Positions 52,231 to 61,574 of a stretch of DNA of 64,000 nt are shown one piece after another. A program made the position numbers and the translations under genes. The notes under the pieces were generated by a model that was not told the DNA's origin, made no database searches, and saw only the letters and a list, made by a program, of their open reading frames with translations. Source of the stretch: Gardnerella vaginalis (lineage in GTDB: Bacteria; Actinomycetota; Actinomycetes; Actinomycetales; Bifidobacteriaceae). The stretch spans positions 62,001 to 126,000 of the forward strand of contig NZ_KQ956819.1 of assembly GCF_001546455.1 (NCBI RefSeq), given 5' to 3'. The stretch's first letter is position 1, and the number at the start of each line of letters is the position of its first letter.

Positions 52231-53901
52231 CTACTTTTTATTTGATGGGTTTTGCTTTAATCTAACAGTCAACTCCATAACGTAGTTATAAATTTCCTGC
52301 TTTTCTTGCATCTCACCGCTGATTCGCGTATAAGCATGCATAACCGTTGTGTGATCACGGCCTCCAAAAACTTCACCAATATCAACAAGACTCATACTCG
52401 TCATTTCTCGAGCTAAATACATTGCAATTTGACGGGCCAAAGCAACATTCTTAGTTCTAGATCTGCCAACAATCTCGTCAAATGTCATATGGAAATATTT
52501 AGCAACTTGGCCAATAATATCCGTTGGGCGAATTTCAATATCGGAAGCAAAGAAATCTTGTAAAGCCTGCTCAGCCAATGCTTTGCTAACAGGTTGATTA
52601 CTTAAAGATGCAACAGCAGTAACTCTAGTTAAAGCACCTTCGAGTTCGCGAATATTTTCTGTAAAACGCTCCGCAATAAGATCTAAAACATCGCTAGGAA
52701 CGTTAGAATTGTTCATCGATGCCATCATTCTTAGAATTGCGATTCGCGTTTCTAAATCAGGTGGCTTAATATCAACAGTTAAACCAGATTCAAATCTAGA
52801 AATAAGTCTTGCTTCAAATCCTCTAAGATTTTTAGGAGCAACATCCGAAGCAATAACAATTCTTTTACTTGCTTGGTAAAGAGCATTAAATGTGTGGAAG
52901 AACTGTTCCAGTGTTGCTTCTTTTCCACCCAAAAACTGAATGTCGTCAATTAAAAGAACATCAACTTCGCGGAATTTTCTGTTAAAGTTAGCGATTTGAC
53001 CCTGATTTTGACTCGTATTTTGTAAAGCTTCAATAAATTCGTTAGTAAATTCCTCACTGGTAATATAACGAACCTTAAGAGATGAATCCTTAACAAGAGC
53101 ATAGTTGCCAATAGCATTAAGCAAATGTGTTTTGCCTAAGCCAGATCCGCCGTAAATACATAAAGGATTAAAGTCTTTTCCAGATCCTTCTGCAACAGCT
53201 AAAGCAACTGTGCGTGCAAAACGATTAGAATCTCCAGGAACAAAAGTGTCAAAAGTTGCGCAAGTGTTTAAGTGAGTAACAGGGTCCCTTTTTATTGAAG
53301 AAGGGATTTTTGCTTGTTGCCCATTAATATCCGAAGCTGCCAAACCAGTGTTTTGCATGGTATTTAGGCCAGTTGCGTAGTCAAAATCTTTTTGAATAGG
53401 AGATGAGTTAGAAGATGATAAGTTTTCAACATTGTTAGAAATGTTAGAAATGCTATTTTCCTCATCAAAATCAGATTTTATATTATTTGAAAAATCAGAT
53501 GAAGAATCAGAAGATTGATTAGATTCTTCTAGAGAAGATGAAAAAGTATTAGATGAATCTTGTGTATTTTTATTAAAATCACTTAAATTAGATTCGCTAG
53601 AAGAGCTTTCACTGCTAGTTTCTGTTGTAGGAACAATCTTGAAGGCTGGAAACATGTCTTTTCCAGTGCAAATTTTTAATGATGTAAGCAAAGCAGAACT
53701 AAGCTCATTTTGCAAAGCCTGCTGTGTTTCTATGTTAGAAACGCAAAGAACGATTGTTGTTCCAAAAATAGATTCAGGTTTTACGCTTTCAAACCAGCTT
53801 TTATCACGGTTGCTTAGAAGAGCATTATGACGTAACACGGCAAGAGTATTTGACCATACAATAGTGGCCTGTGCATTTGGGTCACTAAAGGAATCTGTCA
53901 T
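52231..53901 (-). CDS. dnaA: chromosomal replication initiator DnaA
   Basis: Opens the origin and loads the helicase. Domain I is residues 1-95, domain II is a long serine, asparagine and aspartate-rich linker (about 95-210), the AAA+ domain III has Walker [12 protein letters not shown] and Walker [12 protein letters not shown], and domain IV binds DNA boxes with [12 protein letters not shown]. The ATG at 53901 (MTDSFSDP) is chosen because GGGGG lies six bases upstream; ten codons more to 53931 would include that site. DnaA boxes on both sides suggest self-regulation. Confidence 0.97.
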   Translation of the reverse strand: MTDSFSDPNAQATIVWSNTLAVLRHNALLSNRDKSWFESVKPESIFGTTIVLCVSNIETQQALQNELSSALLTSLKICTGKDMFPAFKIVPTTETSSESSSSESNLSDFNKNTQDSSNTFSSSLEESNQSSDSSSDFSNNIKSDFDEENSISNISNNVENLSSSNSSPIQKDFDYATGLNTMQNTGLAASDINGQQAKIPSSIKRDPVTHLNTCATFDTFVPGDSNRFARTVALAVAEGSGKDFNPLCIYGGSGLGKTHLLNAIGNYALVKDSSLKVRYITSEEFTNEFIEALQNTSQNQGQIANFNRKFREVDVLLIDDIQFLGGKEATLEQFFHTFNALYQASKRIVIASDVAPKNLRGFEARLISRFESGLTVDIKPPDLETRIAILRMMASMNNSNVPSDVLDLIAERFTENIRELEGALTRVTAVASLSNQPVSKALAEQALQDFFASDIEIRPTDIIGQVAKYFHMTFDEIVGRSRTKNVALARQIAMYLAREMTSMSLVDIGEVFGGRDHTTVMHAYTRISGEMQEKQEIYNYVMELTVRLKQNPSNKK

Positions 53902-54319
53902 GTTACACCCCCTAAAATCTGGCAGAAACATTTTATGAGCTTCTTTACATCTTGCTGAGTGAAAAATATATGTTTACACGCGCGCGTAAAGAGTGCTAGT
54001 AGAATATGTTTACTCCGACCCTAAGAAGTTATCCACAGCCTCGCGTGTTGAAAATACTCAATTGTGAATAACATGTGTGTAATTTGTGGATAAGATAAAA
54101 GCTGTTAATCCACATTTTCCAAGGCTTTTATAAGAGGCTTATATGGCAAAAATAACACAGAAAATTTTAAAGTACAATAAATTTTGACTTTTTAAAACAT
54201 GCTTTTAAACACGTTTGTAAAAAGATTTTTTGACTATTGGTGAGGGGTAATAGTAATTTAGTATAGCTTGACTCATACGGAGCCGTGCTTTTGCATGGCC
54301 AAATACAGGAGCGTTAGTT
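53902..54319. other. dnaA-rpmH intergenic region with a second DnaA-box group
   Basis: No gene in these 418 bases. DnaA boxes: TTATCCACA at 54029-54037 (plus), perfect at 54085-54093 (minus), TTATTCACA at 54063-54071 (minus) and TAATCCACA at 54106-54114 (plus). The divergent promoters of dnaA and rpmH lie here. A hairpin GCCGTGC-TTTT-GCATGGC (54283-54300) is in the rpmH leader. Confidence 0.75.
54230..54259 (+). promoter_or_regulatory. promoter candidate of rpmH
   Basis: TTGACT (54230-54235), an 18-base spacer and TAATTT (54254-54259), 61 bases before the rpmH start. Confidence 0.4.
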
Positions 54320-54454
54320 ATGAAGAGGACATTCCAGCCTAACAACCGTCGTCGTCACATGAAGCACGGCTTCCGCGTTCGCATGCGTACGCGTGCTGGC
54401 CGCGCCGTGATTAATCGTCGTCGTGCCAAGGGCCGTAAGACACTATCTGCCTGA
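54320..54454 (+). CDS. rpmH: ribosomal protein L34
   Basis: A 44-residue very basic ribosomal protein: [18 protein letters not shown], then [20 protein letters not shown], then RKTLSA. AGGAGC lies upstream of the ATG. It is the first gene of the rightward block next to dnaA, the near-universal bacterial order, and is followed 20 bases later by rnpA. Confidence 0.98.
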   Translation: MKRTFQPNNRRRHMKHGFRVRMRTRAGRAVINRRRAKGRKTLSA

Positions 54455-54474
54455 GATGGGGCGCGTCGTAAAGC

Positions 54475-55014
54475 ATGGATAGGCTGAAAAGCCATCGTGA
54501 TTTTGTTGCGGTACTCAAAAAACGACGCAAAGTGTGTTCACGGGATATCGTCGCGCATTACAGTATGCGTGGCGATATAGCCGTGTTAAACGCGCTTAAC
54601 GAAGGCGAAGAAACAAGTCTGAATAAGATTGCCACGGGTTGTAAAGATGATGCACTCGCGGCATTTTGTGATACCTTAAAGCAGCATCAAAAAAATGGCG
54701 TTGCTTTAAGGCTCGGGCTTGCTGTATCTAAAAATGTAGGTAAAGCTGTTGTTAGGAATAAAGTAAAAAGACGCTTTAGAGCAATAGCAAAAGAACATCA
54801 ATCGTTACTTCCAAATGGTTGTGACGTAGTTTTAAGAGCCAAACCTACTGCAGCTAGTGCTTCGTTTGAATCGTTGAATGAGCAGATTAAAAAGATTTTT
54901 GGAAAAATAGCAAGAAATCAAGATAAAAATCAAGAATCCGCAGAAATAAATCACAAATTAAATCAAGCAGCAGAACCGCTTTTAATCAGCGAAAACAACA
55001 ATAAGTTGATTTAA
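54475..55014 (+). CDS. rnpA: ribonuclease P protein component, with an insertion
   Basis: Protein partner of the RNase P ribozyme, which trims the 5' ends of tRNAs. The RNA-binding signature is RNKVKRRFR. At 179 residues it is longer than the usual 110-130: an extra acidic and helical segment (about residues 32-75) splits the N-terminal strand from [16 protein letters not shown], and an unconserved tail follows at about 145-179. The core order is intact, so it is expected to work. Confidence 0.94.
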   Translation: MDRLKSHRDFVAVLKKRRKVCSRDIVAHYSMRGDIAVLNALNEGEETSLNKIATGCKDDALAAFCDTLKQHQKNGVALRLGLAVSKNVGKAVVRNKVKRRFRAIAKEHQSLLPNGCDVVLRAKPTAASASFESLNEQIKKIFGKIARNQDKNQESAEINHKLNQAAEPLLISENNNKLI

Positions 55015-55044
55015 TAAGTTGATTTAAGGAATAGTGATACGGCT

Positions 55045-55365
55045 ATGAGTGGTAGAAAAAGTGTTGTAGCGAATTGGATTATAAAATCCATTCGTTGGTA
55101 TCAGCGCGCAATTTCTGCCAATAGACCAGCCTGCTGCAGATACTATCCAACGTGCTCAAGATACGCTATAGAAGCCGTTAGCCGCTATGGGGCGTTTAAA
55201 GGTGGTATTCTGGCCGTTTTACGGCTGTTGCGCTGTAGACCATGGACTAGCTGCAGTATTGACGATGTACCACGCAAATATTCAATTTTTTATCGTTGCG
55301 CTTGGTCTAAAGCGCATGAAGAGCCTCGGTTAACTCCCTTGGCTGAACAAGACAAGGAAAACTAA
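55045..55365 (+). CDS. yidD: membrane protein insertion efficiency factor YidD
   Basis: A 106-residue protein helping YidC insert membrane proteins. Signature: SIRWYQRAIS, CCRYYPTCSRYAIEAVSRYG, GGILAVLRLLRCRPW. The last codon overlaps the yidC start by one base (TAATG). Normal order rnpA-yidD-yidC. Confidence 0.96.
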   Translation: MSGRKSVVANWIIKSIRWYQRAISANRPACCRYYPTCSRYAIEAVSRYGAFKGGILAVLRLLRCRPWTSCSIDDVPRKYSIFYRCAWSKAHEEPRLTPLAEQDKEN

Positions 55366-56375
55366 TGTTTAATCAAGATCATTTCTTACTTGATAGCGGA
55401 TTCTGGGGATGGTTCTATAAAATCCTCACGCCAGTTGAGTGGCTTATGACTCAAGTAATGGCGTTTTTCCACAAGCTATTTGTTCTTATTGGAATGAATG
55501 AAATTGGGTTCTCCTGGGTTCTTTCAATTGTCTTTCTTGTGCTTGTTGTGCACGCGTGCATATTCCCTGCCTTCCTTAAAAGCATTAAGGGCATGCGCAA
55601 TATGCAAGCGATTGCTCCTAAAATGAAGAAAATTCAGCAAAAGTACAAGGGCAAAAACGATTCTGCTAGCAAAGAAGCCATGCAGCGAGAAATGATGAAG
55701 CTGTATCAGGAGAATAACGCAAATCCTGCTGGAAGCTGCTTGCCAATGATGATTCAAGGCCCAGCATTTATGAGTATTTGGTATACGCTTTCCGTTATTC
55801 CATTTATTGCTAGAGGAAAGCATGCTTCTTTGGGTGCTTTTGATATTGCTACAGCGCAGCAATTCGTTAAAACGCACGTATTTGGCGTTGGTGTTTCCGA
55901 CACGTTTATGACGGTTCAAGCAGGCGGAAAAGTTGTTATTGTAATCTTTGTTATTTTGATGTGTGCTGCAATGTGGTACATGCAATTTAACAATATTCGT
56001 AAGAATCTTCCACCAGAATCTAAGCAAGGCAGCCAGTACACTATGCAGAAGCTTATGATGTGGGGATTCCCGCTTATTTACGTTTTCTCTGCATTTGCTC
56101 TTCCATTTGCAATGCTTGTTTACTGGCTTGTAAACAACATTATTAATATGCTTCGCTCTATTTGGCAGGTTTATGCCTTCCCAACTCCTGGTTCTCCAGC
56201 TGCGGAAGAAAAAGAAAAGCGAGATTATAAGAAAGAATCTGAGCGTCGCCAGCGTGAAGGTTTGCCTTCTATTGAAGAAGAAAAGCTTCAGCAGGCTCGA
56301 GAAGTTGCTAAGCGTAGAGAATCCGAAGGATTCCAGCGTAAGCAGCCTAATCGTAAGCGAAAAACAAGTAAATAA
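55365..56375 (+). CDS. yidC: membrane protein insertase YidC
   Basis: Oxa1/YidC-family insertase, 336 residues of the five-helix type. Core segments: GFSWVLSIVFLVLVVHACIF, a cytoplasmic coiled-coil hairpin (MQAIAPKMKKIQQKYKG), NPAGSCLPMMIQGPAFMSIW and YWLVNNIINMLRSIWQ. The C-terminal tail (about 275-336) is very basic and may touch the ribosome. No lipoprotein signal. Confidence 0.96.
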   Translation: MFNQDHFLLDSGFWGWFYKILTPVEWLMTQVMAFFHKLFVLIGMNEIGFSWVLSIVFLVLVVHACIFPAFLKSIKGMRNMQAIAPKMKKIQQKYKGKNDSASKEAMQREMMKLYQENNANPAGSCLPMMIQGPAFMSIWYTLSVIPFIARGKHASLGAFDIATAQQFVKTHVFGVGVSDTFMTVQAGGKVVIVIFVILMCAAMWYMQFNNIRKNLPPESKQGSQYTMQKLMMWGFPLIYVFSAFALPFAMLVYWLVNNIINMLRSIWQVYAFPTPGSPAAEEKEKRDYKKESERRQREGLPSIEEEKLQQAREVAKRRESEGFQRKQPNRKRKTSK

Positions 56376-56505
56376 CGTTAATACGAAGTAAATATGAATT
56401 TATTTATTAGATTTATTAAAATAATTTATAAATTTGGATTTATCTTCAGTTAAACTGTACACAGATTGTGATTCTTGACATTTATTGAAATTAAGGAGTA
56501 TGTAA

Positions 56506-57069
56506 ATGGCACAAGACGAGACCAGAAGCATTGACCAGCTCAATGAGGAAGCTGATATAGCTGCCGACTATTTAGAAGGACTTCTAGATATTGCCGATTA
56601 CGAAGGTGATATTGAGATGGGTGTTCGCAACAATAGGCCAATGATTCAGATTGTTGCGGATGATGATTCCGATATTAAGCATTTGATTGGCCGAGATGGA
56701 GAGGTTGTTGATGCTTTGCAACAGTTGAGCCGTCTTGCGGTTCAGCAAAAAACTGGCGAAAGATCTCACTTAATTGTAGATGTTGATGGATTCCTTAAGC
56801 GTAAGCGCCAATATTTGCGTGATCTTGCGTTGGACGCGGTTGATGAGGTTCGTGAAACTGGCGATCCTGTTGATTTGAAGCCAATGAATTCGTTTGAGCG
56901 CAAGGTTGTTCACGATACTGTTAGAGAAGAAGGCTTAAGGTCTAGATCTCACGGAGAAGAACCACATCGCTATGTTAGCGTTTATATGCCAGCAAGCGCT
57001 GTAGAAGATGAAGATCTTGATGATGACGTAGACGTAGACGTTGACGTAGACGAAGAATACGCTGAATAG
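56506..57069 (+). CDS. jag: KH/R3H RNA-binding protein Jag (KhpB)
   Basis: RNA-binding protein of 187 residues linked to cell-wall and division control. It has a KH domain (IKHLIGRDGEVVDALQQLSR) at about residues 60-95 and an R3H domain (MNSFERKVVHDTV and SRSHGEEPHRYV) at about 125-165. The Jag-N domain is absent. The tail is a run of aspartate and valine. AAGGAG before the ATG. Follows yidC by 130 bases. Confidence 0.93.
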   Translation: MAQDETRSIDQLNEEADIAADYLEGLLDIADYEGDIEMGVRNNRPMIQIVADDDSDIKHLIGRDGEVVDALQQLSRLAVQQKTGERSHLIVDVDGFLKRKRQYLRDLALDAVDEVRETGDPVDLKPMNSFERKVVHDTVREEGLRSRSHGEEPHRYVSVYMPASAVEDEDLDDDVDVDVDVDEEYAE

Positions 57070-57083
57070 TAATTAGCTTGAAC

Positions 57084-57130
57084 AAAAGTAACACAACGGA
57101 ACAAAAATGTTTTGTTGTGTTACTTTTTAT
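57084..57130 (+). terminator. strong terminator after jag
   Basis: Perfect 14-base arms AAAAGTAACACAAC (57084-57097) and GTTGTGTTACTTTT (57114-57127) followed by TTTA, 15 bases after the jag stop. Confidence 0.9.
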
Positions 57131-57147
57131 TTGATGATCTTAGTTGT

Positions 57148-57858
57148 ATGGAAGAGATTTTAGGTATGGAACAGGCTGATAATTCACAAAATATAGTGGA
57201 TGAATTAGATGAATCCCCTTTGCTTGGTGAAGTTTTGGGCGAAGCTCTTGATAAATGCAAGATGTTTCACGTGAAACTTGAGCAAGAAGGGCTTGTTCGA
57301 GGTCTTGTTGGCCCTAGAGATATGAGTATTCTTTGGGAAAGACATATTCTAAATTCTGCTGCTGTTGTTCCATTTGTTAAAGAAGCCGTTGAAAAGTCAA
57401 ATAAAAAGTCGATTGCAGATGTTGGAAGCGGCGGTGGCTTCCCTGGTATTGTTGTGGCTGCTTGTTTGCCAGATTGTAAAGTAACATTAATTGAGCCAAT
57501 GGAAAGACGAGTTCTTTGGTTAAACGAATGTGTAGAGCTTATGGGCTTAAAAAATGTTACAGTTTTTCACGGAAGATCAGACGAAGTTATTGCTAAAGTT
57601 AAGTCTCACGAAATTCCAGCTTTTGATGTAGTTACTTGTAGAGCTGTTGCCCCTATGACAAAATTAGCTGGATGGACTATTCCACTACTAAACAAGAATG
57701 GCAAGTTAATTGCTTTAAAGGGAAAGTCTGCACAAGCGGAGATTGATAAAGCCGCAAAGATGATTAAAAAAGTAAAAGGATTAAATCCCCGAGTTGTTGA
57801 TGCTCCTGTTGCAAAAGGACTTCAATCAACAAGCGTTGTTATAGTTGATAAAGGTTGA
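57148..57858 (+). CDS. rsmG: 16S rRNA 7-methylguanosine methyltransferase
   Basis: Methylates G527 of 16S rRNA, and its loss gives low-level streptomycin resistance. The SAM motif is [16 protein letters not shown] and the family segment is [17 protein letters not shown]. The start is uncertain: ATG at 57148 is chosen; a TTG at 57112 lies inside the jag terminator and is unlikely; ATG at 57166 is also possible. A parS site (57263-57278) lies within codons for MFHVKLEQ. First gene before the parAB locus. Confidence 0.92.
   Translation: MEEILGMEQADNSQNIVDELDESPLLGEVLGEALDKCKMFHVKLEQEGLVRGLVGPRDMSILWERHILNSAAVVPFVKEAVEKSNKKSIADVGSGGGFPGIVVAACLPDCKVTLIEPMERRVLWLNECVELMGLKNVTVFHGRSDEVIAKVKSHEIPAFDVVTCRAVAPMTKLAGWTIPLLNKNGKLIALKGKSAQAEIDKAAKMIKKVKGLNPRVVDAPVAKGLQSTSVVIVDKG
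57263..57278. promoter_or_regulatory. parS: parS site in rsmG
   Basis: TGTTTCACGTGAAACT, a one-base variant of the parS palindrome bound by ParB. Confidence 0.85.
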
Positions 57859-57924
57859 TTTTGACTACTTGACTATGTCTTTTTTAAAATCAATTATTTA
57901 TTAGTGGTTGTAAATTTTGAAAAG

Positions 57925-57940
57925 TGTTTCATGTGAAACA
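57925..57940. promoter_or_regulatory. parS: parS-like site upstream of parA
   Basis: TGTTTCATGTGAAACA, one base off the consensus palindrome. Confidence 0.8.
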
Positions 57941-58008
57941 TCGTAAAACGTTATAAAAAGTGTCATAAAATATGCAGTAAAAAGCGTCATAAACGTCGTA
58001 AAATATAG

Positions 58009-58024
58009 TGTTTCACGTGAAACG
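58009..58024. promoter_or_regulatory. parS: parS site upstream of parA
   Basis: TGTTTCACGTGAAACG, with a perfect 14-base core. Confidence 0.85.
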
Positions 58025-58161
58025 GCGAGTTGTTTTTGTAGTGTTTTTGCGGGCCTTATTATGGTGTTTTATGTCCATAGAAGAAAGGAAACTTGAAAAT
58101 ACTACGGTTAAATTGGTTAAAGTTATGGTAATTTCCCATAGGTGGGCAGGGGTGGTATGTA

Positions 58162-59112
58162 ATGGTGGAATCAGCAGAAGATACGATTAAGCGTATTTTT
58201 GGCGACTCTGGATCTTCGTTAGGAAGCGAGTTGGCAAATATAACCAGTCGCTTTCATGCCATTGATGGCGTGATTTTCCCTAAGCCAAAAGAAACGCGTT
58301 TTATTGCGGTTGCAAATCAAAAAGGTGGAGTTGGAAAAACAAGTTCTGCCGTAAATTTATCAGCTGCAATGGCTGTTGGCGGATCGAAAGTTTTACTTAT
58401 TGATATGGATCCGCAAGGCAATGCTTCTACAGCAATGAATATTCCCCATTCTTCTGCAGATCTTTCTATTTATGATGTTATAGAAGGAAGAAAAACTATT
58501 GCAGAAGTTAAACAAAGCTGTCCAGATATTGCAGGATTAGATGTTGTTCCTGCCTCAATTGAGTTAAGCGGCGCAGAACTAGAAGTTGCTCAAATGGACG
58601 ACAGAAATAATCTTCTTAAAAATGCTATTGATGATTTCTTGCGTTCTAGCGAAGAACATTACGATTATGTGTTTATTGACTGCCCACCTTCGCTTGGTCT
58701 TTTAGTAATTAATGCAATGTGTGCAGTGCACGAAATGCTTATACCAATTCAAGCAGAATATTATGCGCTAGAAGGATTAGGTCAGCTAATTAGAACGATT
58801 GGTTTGGTTCAAAAACACTATAATCCTTCGCTTTTTGTTTCTACAATGCTTGTAACAATGTTTGATAAGCGAACTCTTTTGGGAAGAGAAGTTTTTCAAG
58901 AAGTTAAAAAACATTATCCAAATATTGTTCTTAATACCACTATTCCGCGAACTGTTAAGATTCCAGAAGCGCCAAGCTTTAATCAAAGTGTTATAACATA
59001 TGATCCTCATGGAACTGGTGCGGTATCTTATAGAGAGGCTGCGCTTGAAATAGCTAATAGGTCTGATGCAATTTTGTCTGTTATTGATTCAAAAAGAGAG
59101 GGTAACGCATAA
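58162..59112 (+). CDS. parA: chromosome partitioning ATPase ParA (Soj)
   Basis: A Walker-type ATPase whose DNA-bound gradient moves ParB-parS complexes. The deviant Walker A is KGGVGKTSSAVNLS near residue 55, with LIDMDPQGNAS and YVFIDCPPSLGLL. It is 316 residues, including about 50 extra N-terminal residues before the ATPase domain. Its final base overlaps the parB start (TAATG). Confidence 0.96.
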   Translation: MVESAEDTIKRIFGDSGSSLGSELANITSRFHAIDGVIFPKPKETRFIAVANQKGGVGKTSSAVNLSAAMAVGGSKVLLIDMDPQGNASTAMNIPHSSADLSIYDVIEGRKTIAEVKQSCPDIAGLDVVPASIELSGAELEVAQMDDRNNLLKNAIDDFLRSSEEHYDYVFIDCPPSLGLLVINAMCAVHEMLIPIQAEYYALEGLGQLIRTIGLVQKHYNPSLFVSTMLVTMFDKRTLLGREVFQEVKKHYPNIVLNTTIPRTVKIPEAPSFNQSVITYDPHGTGAVSYREAALEIANRSDAILSVIDSKREGNA

Positions 59113-60467
59113 TGAGCGCAAGTAAATCTCGTTTGGGAAAAGGATTAGGAGCTTTATTCCCTACTCTTCCTGGGGAAGATGATTTTAATGGTTCGGCAAC
59201 AAAAAAGATTGAAAGTGTTTCACATGAAACAAATGAAAAGAAAGATAAACCTTTAAACGCTGTTTCACGTGAAACTAATGGTGAAAATGTAAAGAAAGAT
59301 ATCAAAGAAAGTGTTCCACGTGAAACTAAATCACCAGCTAAAGTGCCTAGCGTAGGTAACGCAATTTCCCCGCATTTAAGCCAAAAACAGGGCAAAAATG
59401 CTGGTGTTTCACGTGAAACAGTGCCATCAATCGCAAGCAAAAACAAGCATTCAGCAAAGCGAACTTCTATGCCATCAATTGATGACGTTACAAGGCCAAT
59501 TGACTTTTTCTTTGGTGATTCTGCATCTAAGTCATTTGTCTCTTCAAAGCAAATAGACGAAGAGAACAGCAAAAACAGCGCTGTAGAAAATGATGTAAAA
59601 GATAAAAAATCAGGTCAAACGCAAGAACTTAAGCCTATTGAAGGCGGTTATTTAGAATACTTGGATCCAAGTGATATTGTTCCAAATGCTCATCAGCCAC
59701 GTACCATTTTTGATGAAGAAGAGCTTCAAGAATTGTCTGCTTCAATCAAGGAAGTTGGCGTTTTGCAGCCTATTGTTGTGCGAAAAATCAAGGATGCCAG
59801 TCAAGGTGATCTACAAAAGGCTCATTATGAATTAATAATGGGTGAGCGAAGGTGGAGAGCAACTCAGCTAGCGGGTCTTAAGAAGATTCCAGCGATTGTT
59901 AGAACCACTTCCGACGAAAATATGCTTCGAGATGCGCTTTTGGAGAATTTGCACAGAGTTGCATTAAATCCGCTTGAAGAAGCTGCAGCATATGCCCAAA
60001 TGATTGATGATTTTGGACTAACGCAAATCCAACTTTCTAAATCTGTTTCTAAGTCTCGCCCTCAAATCGCAAACACCTTGCGACTTTTGAACTTGCCAGC
60101 CAGCGTTCAAAAGCATATTGCTTCTGGAGTTCTTTCTGCAGGTCATGCTCGCGCTCTTCTTGCGTTAGCTTCCCCAGAAGAAATGGAAGCTCTTGCAAAG
60201 CGTATTATTGCAGAAGGATTATCGGTTCGCAGCACGGAAGAGATTGTTTCTATTAAAGTAGATAATGGCGATGATTCTTCTAAGAGAAATAGGGGTAAAA
60301 GAAACAACAAGTGGGCATCTTCTCTTGTTAGAAAGCAGCTAGAAGAGCGATTTGCCACAAAAGTTGCCATTAAGGGTACGGAAAATCACGGAAGAATTGA
60401 GATTGTGTTTTCGTCGCCAGAAGAAATGCAGAGAATAATCGGCATTTTAGTAAATAAAAACAGCTGA
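59112..60467 (+). CDS. parB: chromosome partitioning protein ParB (Spo0J)
   Basis: CTP-dependent parS-binding clamp, 451 residues. An unusually long N-terminal linker (about residues 1-185) precedes the ParB/Srx nuclease-like domain (DIVPNAHQPRTIFDEEEL, IMGERRWRATQLAG), the helix-turn-helix (LTQIQLSKSVSKSRPQIANT) and a C-terminal dimerisation region. The linker contains four VS(R/H)ET or VPRET peptides, each written by a parS palindrome in the DNA. The segment near residue 185 (LEYLDPSDIVPNAHQPR) marks the domain start. Confidence 0.96.
   Translation: MSASKSRLGKGLGALFPTLPGEDDFNGSATKKIESVSHETNEKKDKPLNAVSRETNGENVKKDIKESVPRETKSPAKVPSVGNAISPHLSQKQGKNAGVSRETVPSIASKNKHSAKRTSMPSIDDVTRPIDFFFGDSASKSFVSSKQIDEENSKNSAVENDVKDKKSGQTQELKPIEGGYLEYLDPSDIVPNAHQPRTIFDEEELQELSASIKEVGVLQPIVVRKIKDASQGDLQKAHYELIMGERRWRATQLAGLKKIPAIVRTTSDENMLRDALLENLHRVALNPLEEAAAYAQMIDDFGLTQIQLSKSVSKSRPQIANTLRLLNLPASVQKHIASGVLSAGHARALLALASPEEMEALAKRIIAEGLSVRSTEEIVSIKVDNGDDSSKRNRGKRNNKWASSLVRKQLEERFATKVAIKGTENHGRIEIVFSSPEEMQRIIGILVNKNS
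59216..59231. promoter_or_regulatory. parS: parS-like site in parB, copy 1
   Basis: TGTTTCACATGAAACA inside parB, encoding VSHET. Confidence 0.8.
59261..59276. promoter_or_regulatory. parS: parS site in parB, copy 2
   Basis: TGTTTCACGTGAAACT inside parB, encoding VSRET. Confidence 0.85.
59312..59327. promoter_or_regulatory. parS: parS-like site in parB, copy 3
   Basis: TGTTCCACGTGAAACT inside parB, encoding VPRET. Confidence 0.75.
59405..59420. promoter_or_regulatory. parS: parS site in parB, copy 4
   Basis: Perfect palindrome TGTTTCACGTGAAACA inside parB, encoding VSRET. Confidence 0.9.
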
Positions 60468-60506
60468 TACATCTGATACATCTGATACGGAAATATATCT
60501 AAAATA

Positions 60507-60543
60507 AAACCCCAATGAGTTGTTAAATCAACCATTGGGGTTT
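60507..60543. terminator. bidirectional terminator between parB and trxB
   Basis: Arms AAACCCCAATG (60507-60517) and CATTGGGGTTT (60533-60543), with a smaller GTTG/CAAC stem inside the loop. Shared by convergent genes. Confidence 0.9.
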
Positions 60544-60558
60544 GTTTCACGTGGAACA
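60543..60558. promoter_or_regulatory. parS: parS-like site after parB
   Basis: TGTTTCACGTGGAACA, one base off the consensus, touching the terminator stem. Confidence 0.75.
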
Positions 60559-60564
60559 AAACTA

Positions 60565-61506
60565 TTATTCGTTCAAATCATTTAGATATGCCTGTGCATC
60601 AAGAGCGGCTCGGCAGCCCATTCCAGCGGCAGATATTGCCTGGCGATACACGCTATCTACAACGTCTCCAGCTGCAAACACTCCAGGAACCGACGTTTTG
60701 GTAGACGCACCTTGAACAGCAATAGTGCCATCTTCGTTAAGCTTTAAAGCGCCATTTAAGAAGCCAGTAGATGGGGAGTGGCCAATTGCAACAAAAATGC
60801 CCGATGCGTCAATAGTTTTAACTTCGCCCGTTTTAACATTTTTAACAGTTACGGATTGCGCATCTTCTTCTGATCCGTTTACAGAGCACACAACAGAATC
60901 TAAAACAAAATTGATTTTGCTGTTTTCGCGCGCGCGGTCAACCATAATTTTGGATGCGCGGAATGAATCACGCCTATGAATAAGTGTTACAGAAGAACCA
61001 AAACGTGTTAAGAAAAGTGCCTCTTCGAAAGCAGAATCTCCTCCACCTACAACAACAATAGGTTTTTCTCTAAAGAAGAAGCCATCACAAGTTGCACAAT
61101 AAGAAACTCCACGGCCCGAGTACTCCTGCTCACCTGGAACACCCAATTTACGCACTTGTGAGCCCGTAGAAACAATTACAGCTTTAGATGTGTAAGTTAC
61201 GCCGTCGTCTGTTGTAACCGCTTTTAAATCGCCATTAAAGTCTACGGAAACAACATCGTTAAGCAAAATCTGAGCGCCAAATTTTTCAGCTTGCTTTTGC
61301 ATTGCTTCCATTAAGTCTGGGCCTAAAATGCCGTCCACAAATCCTGGATAATTTTCCACTTCTGTAGTGTTCATAAGTTGGCCGCCTGGAGTTAAGGCGC
61401 CAGCAATAACCAGAGGATTATAGCCTGCTCGTGCCAAATATAAAGCAGAAGTATATCCAGCAGGTCCCGAACCGATAATAATTACGTTCTTTTGCATTGC
61501 TTCCAT
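60565..61506 (-). CDS. trxB: thioredoxin reductase
   Basis: FAD enzyme that reduces thioredoxin with NADPH, important in this oxygen-sensitive but aerotolerant group. The 313 residues contain the FAD site (IIIGSGPAGYTSALYLARAG), the redox pair CATC (C137, C140) and the NADPH site (VVVGGGDSAFEEALFL), ending GCRAALDAQAYL. AGGA precedes the ATG. No thioredoxin gene lies in the window. Follows the pseudokinase gene with a 68-base gap. Confidence 0.95.
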   Translation of the reverse strand: MEAMQKNVIIIGSGPAGYTSALYLARAGYNPLVIAGALTPGGQLMNTTEVENYPGFVDGILGPDLMEAMQKQAEKFGAQILLNDVVSVDFNGDLKAVTTDDGVTYTSKAVIVSTGSQVRKLGVPGEQEYSGRGVSYCATCDGFFFREKPIVVVGGGDSAFEEALFLTRFGSSVTLIHRRDSFRASKIMVDRARENSKINFVLDSVVCSVNGSEEDAQSVTVKNVKTGEVKTIDASGIFVAIGHSPSTGFLNGALKLNEDGTIAVQGASTKTSVPGVFAAGDVVDSVYRQAISAAGMGCRAALDAQAYLNDLNE

Positions 61507-61574
61507 AAAATATTCCTAATAATCCTAATATCTTTAATAAATATTCCTAGTAATTTCAATAATCTCAATAAAAG

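Larger units (their letters stand above)
57859..58161. other. rsmG-parA intergenic region carrying two parS sites
   Basis: No gene in these 303 bases. The two parS-like sites listed next lie here. An ungapped repeat of GTCATAAA (57962 and 57987) lies between them. The parA start is preceded by AGGGGTGG. Confidence 0.7.

Noticed and set aside
57112-57147. Upstream TTG start for rsmG
   Set aside because: It falls within the strong terminator following jag, and the added residues are not conserved-looking.
59081-59572. 163-codon open frame antisense to the parB start
   Set aside because: Shadow; its repeats come from the parS palindromes.
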